From: BMS3ABIN03 sp964418885
Lineage (GTDB): Bacteria; Bacteroidota; Ignavibacteria; Ignavibacteriales; Ignavibacteriaceae
Direction: 5' to 3'
DNA: 64,000 bases
Assembly: GCA_964418885.1 (NCBI GenBank)
Contig: CAYQNW010000007.1
Span: 12,436 to 76,435, forward strand
The translations under genes and the position numbers were made by a program. Positions within the stretch are counted from its first letter, which is position 1; every line of letters begins with the position of its first letter. This document shows positions 1 to 8,129 of the stretch, piece after piece. Under the pieces are notes generated by a model. It saw nothing but the letters and a program-made list of their open reading frames with translations. It ran no database searches and was not told the origin of the DNA.

Positions 1-287
1 GGTCTGTCGATAAGTCTTGCGCTGAGAATTTCTTTTTCGGTTGGTCTTCCCTCTCTTTTTATAAAACCGCCTGGAAATTTTCCTGCAGCGGATGTTTTTT
101 CTCTGTATTCAACCTGCAACGGGAAAAAATCCTGATCTTCTTTTGGTTCGCTTTGGGCAACGGCAGTAACAAGTACCATTGTATCTCCATAGCGTACCAT
201 CACTGCACCGTTCGCCTGTTTGGCAAACCTGCCTGTTTCAAACGAAAAGGTTTTTCCGCCTATTTCAACTTCTTTAGATATTAACAT
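1..287 (-). CDS. pnp: Polyribonucleotide nucleotidyltransferase, N-terminal part
   Basis: This is the first 95 codons of PNPase, the phosphorolytic 3'-5' exoribonuclease of RNA turnover. The gene starts at ATG 287 and runs off the left edge, so it is partial. The visible protein begins MLISKEVEIGGKTFSFETGR and contains the conserved first RNase PH-domain strings MVRYGDTMVLVTAVA and GKFPGGFIKREGRP. It lies 11 bases downstream of rpsO in the same direction, the classical rpsO-pnp arrangement. The identification rests on these motifs and the gene order and is very secure; the catalytic second PH domain, KH and S1 domains are outside the window. Confidence 0.95.
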   Translation of the reverse strand, partial: MLISKEVEIGGKTFSFETGRFAKQANGAVMVRYGDTMVLVTAVAQSEPKEDQDFFPLQVEYREKTSAAGKFPGGFIKREGRPTEKEILSARLIDR

Positions 288-298
288 TTGTAAAATCC

Positions 299-562
299 TT
301 ACTTTCTGATATTCAATTCTTTAATAATAGTTCGATATCTCCCAATATCTTTTCTTGAAAGATAATCGAGTAATCTTCTTCTTTTACCAACCATCATCAT
401 CAATCCTCTTCTTGAATGATGGTCTTTTTTGTGTTTATCAAAATGGCTTGTAAGATCATTTATCCTTTTTGTAAGGACTGCAATCTGAACTTCAGATCTT
501 CCCGAATCTTTCTCATTTTCTCCGAACTTTTTAACAATCTCAAGCTTTTCTTCTTTAGTCAT
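299..562 (-). CDS. rpsO: 30S ribosomal protein S15
   Basis: S15 is a primary binder of the 16S rRNA central domain. The 87-residue product has the usual length for the family. It shows the SEVQIAVLTKRINDLTSHF helix and the RNA-contacting DHHSRRGLMMMVGKRRRLLDYL segment. It sits between ribF and pnp at the distal end of the rimP-nusA-infB-rbfA-truB-ribF operon. In many bacteria S15 represses its own translation through the mRNA leader; I did not identify such a structure here. Confidence 0.98.
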   Translation of the reverse strand: MTKEEKLEIVKKFGENEKDSGRSEVQIAVLTKRINDLTSHFDKHKKDHHSRRGLMMMVGKRRRLLDYLSRKDIGRYRTIIKELNIRK

Positions 563-617
563 TTCTTATTTCCTTTAATTAGATGTACGATGTAATCCCA
601 GTAGCTACCGGAATTAA

Positions 618-1553
618 TTATTTAACTTTTTTTAATATTTCCAAACCTATTTTTTTATCTATGTTCATCCTGTCTATCAATTCATCGGCAGATGAAAATT
701 TTTCTTCTCCTCTTATTCGTCCTACTACATTTAGAGTTACATCTTTACCGTAAATATTTTCGTTAAAATCAAAAATATAAACTTCGGCAACCAGCTCACC
801 CTGTTCATAAAATGTTGGTCTTCTGCCTATGCTTAAAAGACCAAGATGCTTTTGGTTTTCGATAAATAATTCGACTGCATAAATGCCTATTGCAGGAAGC
901 AATTTATCGTTGTTTTCCGTTTTCAGATTAGCTGTCGGGAATCCAAGCTCTTTACCTCGTCCATCACCTTTAACTACTTTACCGGTAAAAGAATAAAACC
1001 TTCCGAGATATTTATTTACGTTGGCAATCTCACCAGCTCTTAATTCTTTACGAATAAGCGAACTGTTTATGCCAACATCGTCTGTTTTATATTCGGGAAT
1101 CACTGTTACTTTAAAACCTGCTTCCTTTCCTTTATCAATTAAAAAATCTATGTTACCTCCCCTTCCTCTACCGAAATGATGGTCGTGACCAATTACTATT
1201 TCTTTCGCACCAATCGTTTTTAAAATTATTTTATCAACAAATTCATCAGGAGTTAATCGGGAAAATTCTTTTGTGAAATTAATAATCAACAGATTCTCTA
1301 CGCCCAATGCTTCAAGCAAGACTGCTTTTTCATCTGGCGTGTTGAGGAGCTTTAATTGATTATCGCCGGATATAACTTTGCGCGGGTGCGGGTAAAAGGT
1401 GATTACAAAACTTCTTCCTCCCAGTTTATCAGCTTTATTAACAACTGTATCGATAATCTCCCTATGTCCGATATGAACACCATCAAAAGTTCCCAGCGTT
1501 ACAATGCTATTTTCATCATATGTTACATCTTTTAAATCTCGATAAATTCGCAT
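618..1553 (-). CDS. ribF: Bifunctional riboflavin kinase / FAD synthetase
   Basis: This cytoplasmic enzyme phosphorylates riboflavin to FMN and adenylylates FMN to FAD. The 311-residue length is normal. The N-terminal nucleotidyltransferase domain shows TLGTFDGVHIGHREII near residue 20 and the HHFGRGRGG and INSSLIRKELRAGEI segments. The C-terminal riboflavin kinase domain has GRGKELGFPTANL, with the substrate-binding PTAN, and GIYAVELFIENQ. It lies between truB and rpsO, as is common in Bacteroidota and Chlorobi. No FMN riboswitch is visible, as expected for an internal operon gene. Confidence 0.97.
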   Translation of the reverse strand: MRIYRDLKDVTYDENSIVTLGTFDGVHIGHREIIDTVVNKADKLGGRSFVITFYPHPRKVISGDNQLKLLNTPDEKAVLLEALGVENLLIINFTKEFSRLTPDEFVDKIILKTIGAKEIVIGHDHHFGRGRGGNIDFLIDKGKEAGFKVTVIPEYKTDDVGINSSLIRKELRAGEIANVNKYLGRFYSFTGKVVKGDGRGKELGFPTANLKTENNDKLLPAIGIYAVELFIENQKHLGLLSIGRRPTFYEQGELVAEVYIFDFNENIYGKDVTLNVVGRIRGEEKFSSADELIDRMNIDKKIGLEILKKVK

Positions 1554-1618
1554 TCTTCATTATATAGAAATAAATCTTGTAAATATACCCTTTTTTCGCT
1601 GAAAAATAAATTTAATTG

Positions 1619-2332
1619 TTAGAGTTTATCTTTGCTCAACGATGATATATTATGAATAAAATCGTCCAATTTCATCGCGTTTTCAACTTTATAATCACCA
1701 ATTGCTGTTCTTCTGAGTGAACTAAGAACTCCTCCGCATCCCAAAGTTTCTCCAAAATCATTTGCCAGCACACGAATGTATGTCCCTTTTGAACAATCAA
1801 CCTCGAAATGGATTTCAGGCAGATCAATTTTAGTAATCCCGAAACGTGAAATATTCACCCTCCTGGGTTCTCTTTTTATAGTTTTTCCTTTACGTGCAAG
1901 CTCATACAACTTCTTGCCATTAACTTTTAATGCCGAATACATTGGCGGAATCTGGCTAATATTTCCTAAAAACCTATTGCGCGTTTTTAAAATCACATTA
2001 TCACTCAAGTCCGAAGGTATTTCTCTTGATTCCATTTCGGTTTCTGTATCCATAGAAGGCGATGATTTACCGAGCAGAATAGTTCCAGAATAAGATTTAT
2101 CCAGATCAAGAAAATCATTCATCTTTTTAGTGTTCTTTCCTGTAAGTATTATCAACAACCCTGTTGCCATAGGATCAAGTGTTCCGGTGTGACCAACACG
2201 TTTAACATTAATTGCTTTTCTGATGAGATGAATAACTTTAAACGAAGTAAACTTTAATGGTTTATCAATCAGGATGGACTGCCCGGCAGAAAAATCAAAA
2301 CCGGAAAAATCAGTTGTTTGATTTGTGATCAT
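1619..2332 (-). CDS. truB: tRNA pseudouridine(55) synthase
   Basis: TruB isomerises U55 of the tRNA T-loop to pseudouridine. The 237-residue product has ILIDKPLKFTSFKVI at the N-terminus and the catalytic-Asp motif GHTGTLDPMATGLL around residues 48-60. The KVNGKKLYELARKG and CSKGTYIRVLANDFGE motifs follow. It is at the short end for the family because the C-terminal PUA-type extension is missing, which is common in this phylum. Its start overlaps the end of rbfA by 23 bases, implying translational coupling. Confidence 0.96.
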   Translation of the reverse strand: MITNQTTDFSGFDFSAGQSILIDKPLKFTSFKVIHLIRKAINVKRVGHTGTLDPMATGLLIILTGKNTKKMNDFLDLDKSYSGTILLGKSSPSMDTETEMESREIPSDLSDNVILKTRNRFLGNISQIPPMYSALKVNGKKLYELARKGKTIKREPRRVNISRFGITKIDLPEIHFEVDCSKGTYIRVLANDFGETLGCGGVLSSLRRTAIGDYKVENAMKLDDFIHNISSLSKDKL

Positions 2333-2672
2333 CCTTCCGGTGGATTTTATCTATGAGGTTTTCAATTCTTTCAACGTAATCGAGCCGGTCATCTAAGAAA
2401 AATTTCAGCTCCGGTGTGAACTTAAGATTAATCCTGTGAGCTAATTCGCTTCTGATAAATTTTATTTTGTTTTGAATTTTATCAAGAACAAGTTCGCGTT
2501 TTTCCTTTTCGAGAACTGAAAAATATACTTTAGCTTGTTTTAAATCAGGGCTTACTTTTACCTGCGTAATTGTTAAAAATCCGATTTCCCGTTCCTGTAG
2601 TTTTTGAAGAAAGATCAGGCTGATTTCTTCTTTCAACAATCTTTCAACTTTATCTATTCTGTGAGATGACAT
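2310..2672 (-). CDS. rbfA: Ribosome-binding factor A
   Basis: RbfA is a small KH-fold protein that helps mature the 5' end of 16S rRNA in the 30S subunit. The 120-residue product has the family-typical start SSHRIDKVERLLKEEISLIF and the central segment VKVSPDLKQAKVYFSVL. The C-terminal half has the LKFTPELKFFLDDRLDYV motif. It lies between infB and truB and overlaps truB by 23 bases, the usual order in this operon. Confidence 0.96.
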   Translation of the reverse strand: MSSHRIDKVERLLKEEISLIFLQKLQEREIGFLTITQVKVSPDLKQAKVYFSVLEKEKRELVLDKIQNKIKFIRSELAHRINLKFTPELKFFLDDRLDYVERIENLIDKIHRKDDHKSNN

Positions 2673-2718
2673 TTCCTTAGAGGGACTTAATGATTAAATA
2701 CAGGATTATTTCGCCGGA

Positions 2719-5250
2719 TCAGGAAAGAGTTTTCTTGGTTTCAACAATTTTGTAGGCTTCAATCACATCGCCAACTTTCACATCGTTATAACCTTTGATA
2801 TTCAAACCGCACTCATAACCGGAATCTACTTCTCGTACATCGTCTTTAAATCTTTTCAGGTTGCCGATTTCGCCTTCTTGAATTACTATTCCTTCGCGTA
2901 TTAATCTTATCTTATCGTTTCTTGTTATTTTTCCTTCCTGAACAAAACAGCCGGCAATTGTTCCGAATTTAGGAACCTTGAAAATATCTCTTACTTCAAG
3001 GGTTGCAACCACTTCTTCAGACAGAACAGGTGACAGCAATCCTTCAAGTGCTGACTTCACTTCATTTATTGCATCATAAATTACATTATATATTCTGATA
3101 TCGACCGCTTCATTTTCAGCAAGCTTCCGGGCATTTAAATTCGGTCTTACATGAAATCCTACAATTATAGCGTTAGAAGCAGCTGCCAGCAGAACATCGC
3201 TTTCGGAAATTCCACCGATGCCTTTATGAATTACTCGAACCACAACTTCTTCGGTTGAAAGTTTCATAAGAGAATCCGAAAGAGCTTCAACCGATCCATC
3301 GACATCACCTTTAACAATTAACGGTAGTTCTTTTACACCACCAATGCTGATCTGTTTTGCAATTTCATCAAGAGTAATGCGATGAATCTGTTTCTGATCC
3401 TGTTCTCTTTTTAGTCTCTGTCTCTTAAGCCCGATTTCTCTAGCAACTCTGTCCGATTCAACAACAACAAATGTATCACCCGACTGTGGTGAACCTTCAA
3501 AACCAAGCACCTGTACCGGTGTGGAAGGAGTTGCCTCGTTAACCTTCTGTCCTCTTTCATCGAACATAGCTCTTACTTTACCCTGGTAAACCCCGGCAAC
3601 AAAAGGATCACCAATATTAAGCGTTCCTTTTTGTACTAAAGTAGTTGCTGATATTCCTCTTCCTTTGTCAAGCTGTGATTCAACAATAGCACCGCGGGCA
3701 GGACGATCAGGATTTGCCTTAAGATCAAGCATCTCTGCTTCAAGAGAAATTGTTTCTAGGAAGCGATCAATATTTACACCTGTTTTAGCAGATATCTCAA
3801 CACACTGGTATTTACCACCCCAGTCTTCAACAAGTATGTTTCTATCTGCCAATTGTTGTTTAATCTTATCGATGTTAGCACCGGGCTTATCAATTTTATT
3901 TATTGCAATTACAATCGGAACATTCGCTGCAAGTGCATGATCGATGGCTTCAATGGTTTGAGGCATCACAGCATCATCTGCCGCAATTATCAGAACAACG
4001 ATATCTGTTAAGCGCGCACCTCTCGCTCTCATTGCTGTGAAAGCTTCATGTCCCGGTGTATCGAGAAATGTAATTTCCTTGTCGTTATCGACTAAAACTT
4101 TGTAAGCCCCAATATGTTGTGTTATTCCTCCGGACTCTCCTGCAACAACGTTTGTTCTTCGGATATAATCAAGAAGAGAAGTTTTACCATGATCAACATG
4201 ACCCATTATAGTAACAACAGGCGGTCGTGGTTTTAAAGTTTCCGGCTCATCTTCGATATCTTCGAGGGCTTCTGCAGTATATTCTTCCTGTAATTCCAAT
4301 TCAAATCCAAACTCATCGGCAACCAGAGTAAGGGTTTCAAGATCGAGCCGTTGGTTGATTGAAACCATTAAACCGAGCTCGATACATTTTGTTATAACTT
4401 CGCCAACAGGAACATTCATCAGGTTTGCAAGTTCATTTACAGCAATAAACTCATTAACCTTTAATTTCTTTTGATCGAGTGATTTCTGTTCGAGAATCTC
4501 TTCTTCTTTGGCTTCACGCTCTCTTCGTTTTTTCTTTCTTGCACTGGCTCTGCCGGAAACAGTTGAGTCATCCATACTCAGCAAGGTTTTCCTGATTGCT
4601 TCTTTTACCTCACGTTGATCAATCTCAAATTTTTTAACTTTCTTCCTCTTCCTTGCCTGAGGGGATTCATCAACCTCACCTTCACCCGATTTTTTCTTTG
4701 ATCTTCTTCTGCGTTTTTTCTTTTTTACTTCCTGGGTTTCATCTTCTTCCTTGCCGGTTTCATTTTTAGTTTTTTTATCATCTCCAAGTTCCATTTTACC
4801 GACAACTTTTAAACCTTTAGGTTTACCAACTTTTACTTTTTCTTGTTTAGTTTCCTCTTTCTTTACTTGCTTTGAAGCTTTCGCTTTTTCCTGTGCCGTT
4901 TCTGCTTCGGCTTGTTCCGCTTCAGAAGGAACATCAACTATTTTAATCTCCGCAGGTTCGGTTTCTTCTTTCTTTTCTTCTTCAACTATTTCTGTTGTTT
5001 CTTCTTCTGATTCCTTTTCTACGCGTTTCTTCTGGAACTCGGCAATTTTTTTATAATGTTTTTCTGCTTTTTCAATATCCTTTTTAAAATGATTATTTAT
5101 CTCAGTGATCATTTCTTCTGTGAGAGTTGACATATGTGACTTGATTTTGAATCCCTTCGATTCAAGAAACTCAACAAGACTCTCTACTGCCAGATTGTAT
5201 TCGGATGCAAGTTTATAGATCCGTATTTTTTTCGTTTTAGCTTCAGCCAT
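2719..5250 (-). CDS. infB: Translation initiation factor IF-2
   Basis: IF-2 is the GTPase that recruits initiator fMet-tRNA and promotes subunit joining. The 843-residue protein opens with an IF2-N domain (about residues 1-60). A long, highly charged Lys/Glu linker (about 60-250) is low in complexity and therefore easy to misalign. A second IF2-N segment follows near 270-320. The GTPase domain shows GHVDHGKTSLLDYIR (G1), FLDTPGHEAFTAMRARGA (G3) and AINKIDKPGA (G4). The C-terminal beta-barrel and C2 domains end the protein. It sits between nusA and rbfA, as expected. Confidence 0.98.
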   Translation of the reverse strand: MAEAKTKKIRIYKLASEYNLAVESLVEFLESKGFKIKSHMSTLTEEMITEINNHFKKDIEKAEKHYKKIAEFQKKRVEKESEEETTEIVEEEKKEETEPAEIKIVDVPSEAEQAEAETAQEKAKASKQVKKEETKQEKVKVGKPKGLKVVGKMELGDDKKTKNETGKEEDETQEVKKKKRRRRSKKKSGEGEVDESPQARKRKKVKKFEIDQREVKEAIRKTLLSMDDSTVSGRASARKKKRREREAKEEEILEQKSLDQKKLKVNEFIAVNELANLMNVPVGEVITKCIELGLMVSINQRLDLETLTLVADEFGFELELQEEYTAEALEDIEDEPETLKPRPPVVTIMGHVDHGKTSLLDYIRRTNVVAGESGGITQHIGAYKVLVDNDKEITFLDTPGHEAFTAMRARGARLTDIVVLIIAADDAVMPQTIEAIDHALAANVPIVIAINKIDKPGANIDKIKQQLADRNILVEDWGGKYQCVEISAKTGVNIDRFLETISLEAEMLDLKANPDRPARGAIVESQLDKGRGISATTLVQKGTLNIGDPFVAGVYQGKVRAMFDERGQKVNEATPSTPVQVLGFEGSPQSGDTFVVVESDRVAREIGLKRQRLKREQDQKQIHRITLDEIAKQISIGGVKELPLIVKGDVDGSVEALSDSLMKLSTEEVVVRVIHKGIGGISESDVLLAAASNAIIVGFHVRPNLNARKLAENEAVDIRIYNVIYDAINEVKSALEGLLSPVLSEEVVATLEVRDIFKVPKFGTIAGCFVQEGKITRNDKIRLIREGIVIQEGEIGNLKRFKDDVREVDSGYECGLNIKGYNDVKVGDVIEAYKIVETKKTLS

Positions 5251-5276
5251 AAAAATATTACCCGCGTTCTTAGTAA

Positions 5277-6521
5277 CTACTCTTCTTCGTACTGGGATTT
5301 AATGAGTTCTATAATTTCATTTACTTTGTTTTCGTCAAACTCTTCAATTTCTTTGAGTTTTTCAGGTCCGGCAATTAATACTTCAAGAGCCGTATCGTAA
5401 CGATTATTAATTAATAGGTTATACACGTCTTCGCCAAGTTCTTCTTTAAGATCTATCAGTTCGATGTCTTCTTCATATTCTTCAAACGGTTTTTCTTCTC
5501 TCAGTATTTCTATTTCATATTCAGTAAGCTTCATGGCAAGTCGTATGTTTACACCGTTTCTTCCAACAATAAGTGAAACCTGATCGGAATCTGCGCTTAC
5601 AGTTGCTTTCTTTTCTTCTTCATTCAATTCTATTTTTTTAAGTTTTGCCGGCGCAAGAGAACGTTGAATAAATAACTCGGGATCGTCAGTATAATTTATT
5701 ACATCTATATTTTCGTTATTCAACTCACGAACTATTGCATGAATTCTAACACCTTTCATTCCCACACAAGCTCCAACTGCATCAATTCTTGTATCCTGAG
5801 ATTCAACGGCAACTTTAGCTCTTTCCCCTGGTTCTCTTGCAATTGCTTTTATCTCTATTATTCCATCATAGATTTCCGGGATTTCTATTTCAAACAAACG
5901 GCGTAAAAATGTGTTATCCGATCTTGAAATTAATATTACAGGTCCGCTGTTTGTTTTCTTTACTTCCTTAACAAGAGCACGAATAGTTTCGCCTTTTTTA
6001 TATCTTTCAAATGGTATCTGTTCATTTCGCGGAAGCAGTAATTCGTTCTTATTGTGATTGATAAGTATATCGTTCTTCCTGATCTGATAAATATCTCCAA
6101 CTACTATTTCGCCTTCAAGTTCTTTGTATTCGTTGTAAATGAGATCTTTTTCCATCTCTCGTATTTTCTGATTCAGGCTCTGCTTGGCGAGAGTAACTAA
6201 TCTCCTTCCGAGTGAAGCAATGGTTATTTCCTCAACAAAATCTTCACCTACCTCGAGTTCGTCAGCATTTCCCTTCCTGTTAACTTCATCTATGCTTATC
6301 TGTGTATTCGGATCGGTAACATCATCAACAATTTCACGCTCTAGAAACATCTCGATATCGCCTCTGTCCATATTTACAACTACTTCAAACTTTGCTTCCT
6401 CACCATATTTTTTCTTAATCAAAAGACCGAATATCTCTTCCAGGATCCCAGCCAGCACATCCTTATCAATGCCTTTTTCCTTTACCATATCTGCAAAGGA
6501 TTCAACTATCTCACGGTTCAT
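5277..6521 (-). CDS. nusA: Transcription termination/antitermination factor NusA
   Basis: NusA binds RNA polymerase and nascent RNA and modulates pausing, termination and antitermination. The 414-residue protein has the N-terminal polymerase-binding domain, then an S1 domain (GEIVVGDIYQIRKNDILI) and two KH domains with VGACVGMKGVRIHAIVREL and LIVGRNGVNIRLAMKL. An acidic C-terminal region follows, with one helix-hairpin-helix-like segment near YNLLINNRYDTALEVL rather than two full acidic repeats. It lies 14 bases downstream of rimP and 26 bases upstream of infB. Confidence 0.97.
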   Translation of the reverse strand: MNREIVESFADMVKEKGIDKDVLAGILEEIFGLLIKKKYGEEAKFEVVVNMDRGDIEMFLEREIVDDVTDPNTQISIDEVNRKGNADELEVGEDFVEEITIASLGRRLVTLAKQSLNQKIREMEKDLIYNEYKELEGEIVVGDIYQIRKNDILINHNKNELLLPRNEQIPFERYKKGETIRALVKEVKKTNSGPVILISRSDNTFLRRLFEIEIPEIYDGIIEIKAIAREPGERAKVAVESQDTRIDAVGACVGMKGVRIHAIVRELNNENIDVINYTDDPELFIQRSLAPAKLKKIELNEEEKKATVSADSDQVSLIVGRNGVNIRLAMKLTEYEIEILREEKPFEEYEEDIELIDLKEELGEDVYNLLINNRYDTALEVLIAGPEKLKEIEEFDENKVNEIIELIKSQYEEE

Positions 6522-6535
6522 TTAATTTTTCTCCT

Positions 6536-6988
6536 TTAAGAAAAACTTATTAAAACTTTTGCTTTTATTATATCGTTAAAATTAATTTCTAATTCTTTGC
6601 CGGTTAAAAAAGTCAGGTTATCACCTTCAATTTTTAACAACTTACCTTTTATGTTTTTCCGGTTTCCATCAACGTTAAAAGTCACTTCTAATCGCCTTCC
6701 GATGTGTTTGTTGTATTGCTTCAAATACTGAAGCGGTCTATCGACACCCGGTGAAGAAATATCCAGCCTGTAACGTGATTTTATCAATTGTTTTTCATCG
6801 ATAATTGAATTTATTTCTCTGCTTACCAGGGCACAATCTTCAGCCGTTATATTTCTCTCCCCATCGATGAAAACCTCTATCACTTTGTTATTTTCTGTTC
6901 CGCGGAAGGTCACATCTATTAAAAAAAATCCATTTAATACAACAATTTCGCGGGCAATTTCCGCAATATTTTCGTTGATAAAATTCAT
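6536..6988 (-). CDS. rimP: Ribosome maturation factor RimP
   Basis: RimP assists late 30S assembly. The 150-residue product shows the family motifs VFIDGERNITAEDCALVSREI (written in part: the core is DCALVSREI) and YRLDISSPGVDRPL near residues 78-90, followed by the C-terminal SH3-like domain. It is the first gene of the rimP-nusA-infB operon. The ATG at 6988 has no clear Shine-Dalgarno sequence. A terminator-like hairpin lies only a few bases upstream, which may make expression depend on readthrough or antitermination. Confidence 0.95.
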   Translation of the reverse strand: MNFINENIAEIAREIVVLNGFFLIDVTFRGTENNKVIEVFIDGERNITAEDCALVSREINSIIDEKQLIKSRYRLDISSPGVDRPLQYLKQYNKHIGRRLEVTFNVDGNRKNIKGKLLKIEGDNLTFLTGKELEINFNDIIKAKVLISFS

Positions 6989-6993
6989 ATATA

Positions 6994-7016
6994 CAAAAAT
7001 CGCCCATTAAAGGGCG
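6994..7016 (-). terminator. Terminator-like hairpin just ahead of rimP
   Basis: Read on the minus strand, a 5-bp GC-only stem (CGCCC/GGGCG, plus positions 7001-7005 and 7012-7016) with a 6-base loop is followed by an ATTTTT tract. It can end transcription coming from 7109-7327. Because it sits 6-28 bases before the rimP start, it may also act as an attenuator of the nusA operon. The stem is short, so confidence is moderate. Confidence 0.5.
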
Positions 7017-7108
7017 CACTTGAACAAGCAAACATAAGCTTATTACGTTCAATAAGCAAGGAATACAAATTATTTTACACTATCCTTATTAAAGGGAAAT
7101 CCTGTTTT

Positions 7109-7327
7109 TCAGGAATGTTCTGCTGCTTTTTTCTTTTTGAATAATTTAGGAATAATAAACCCGATTATCACTCCAATCAGGAAAACAAGTAGTAAAAGAA
7201 TTATTAAAGATGCCTGAAAATCCCAGAATAACAATTTAAAGTTAACAGGACCGGTATTCTGTAATACAATTACAACTGTTAAGATGAGAAGAATAAGCAT
7301 GATGACGAGCTTTGATTTTATATCCAC
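7109..7327 (-). CDS. LapA-like (DUF1049) small membrane protein
   Basis: This 72-residue protein matches the LapA/DUF1049 architecture. A first transmembrane helix (about residues 5-25, LVIMLILLILTVVIVLQN) is followed by the NTGPVNFKLLFWDFQASL turn and a second helix (about 38-62, LIILLLLVFLIGVIIGFII). A Lys-rich cytoplasmic tail ends it. In Proteobacteria LapA takes part in lipopolysaccharide assembly; the role here is not established. It lies upstream of the nusA operon on the same strand, separated by a hairpin. Confidence 0.7.
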   Translation of the reverse strand: MDIKSKLVIMLILLILTVVIVLQNTGPVNFKLLFWDFQASLIILLLLVFLIGVIIGFIIPKLFKKKKAAEHS

Positions 7328-7434
7328 TGTCGATCCTAGTTTTGTTTAGAATTAATATAATCAGATTAGCGAAGAGAAGAAACTGAAAATTAATATTTTA
7401 AGGGGAAATCTACCCTATTAAATACCTGATAAAA

Positions 7435-8112
7435 TTACTCGCTTACTAATTTCATCTTAATTGATTCTATTTTGGCGTCAACTTTGTCTTTTTCTTCTTT
7501 ACTTAGTTCCAGCTTACCGATCTCATAATATTCTTTCAGAGCTTCTTCATACAATCCTTTTATATATAGAATATCTGTAAAGTAAATTCTGTACGATGCG
7601 AGTTTTTTGGTGTCGGGATATTTTCTATATGTTTCTCTTTCTGCAACAACGGCAGACTCTTCCATCCCGTTTTCTGCAAGCTGCTTTGCGCCATTTAGTC
7701 TTTTTAAACCAAAATCATCCGGTTTTAATAGTGGAGAATTTACTTCACCTTCTTTTGTGCCATAAACTGCGGTGTTATCAGAACTTTTATTAAGCTTCTC
7801 AGGTGCATGAATCATGTCTTCCATTGCCAAGGCTAAAAGAAGATCGTCAATGCTCATCTTCTTGATGCTGCTAACAGAAACCGCGGACGATTCTCCAAGG
7901 GCAAACTTTGTATTTTTATCGCTTAACTTCACTTCGGATTTTTTACCAGTCACTATTGTTACATCGTTTTCCACAACTGTTCCTTTTTGTAATTGTTTCC
8001 AGCTTTCTTCTCCACCTTTTTGATAACTCGCTTCACCGGTTACATTTTCTACTGTAAATGTTTGTGCCGAAATGATTCCCGTTATAAATATAAATACAAA
8101 TATCTTTTTCAT
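7435..8112 (-). CDS. FecR-domain-like secreted protein
   Basis: The 225-residue product has a cleavable signal peptide (MKKIFVFIFITGIISAQ). The next segment (about residues 18-85) resembles a FecR-type domain: an opening like VTGEASYQKGGEESWKQLQKG, then a polar stretch and VKLSDKNTKFALGESSAV. The C-terminal half looks helical and repeat-like (YRIYFTDILYIKGLYEEALKE), similar to tetratricopeptide helices. It follows the barrel-transglutaminase gene by 17 bases and is probably the last gene of that transcript. I infer an envelope or periplasmic scaffold; the function is unknown. Confidence 0.55.
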   Translation of the reverse strand: MKKIFVFIFITGIISAQTFTVENVTGEASYQKGGEESWKQLQKGTVVENDVTIVTGKKSEVKLSDKNTKFALGESSAVSVSSIKKMSIDDLLLALAMEDMIHAPEKLNKSSDNTAVYGTKEGEVNSPLLKPDDFGLKRLNGAKQLAENGMEESAVVAERETYRKYPDTKKLASYRIYFTDILYIKGLYEEALKEYYEIGKLELSKEEKDKVDAKIESIKMKLVSE

Positions 8113-8129
8113 CTTTTCACCTTTTGAAA

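Noticed and set aside
4751..5056. Plus-strand reading frame opposite infB
   Set aside because: It mirrors the Lys/Glu-rich low-complexity linker of IF-2 and has no ribosome-binding site or family features.
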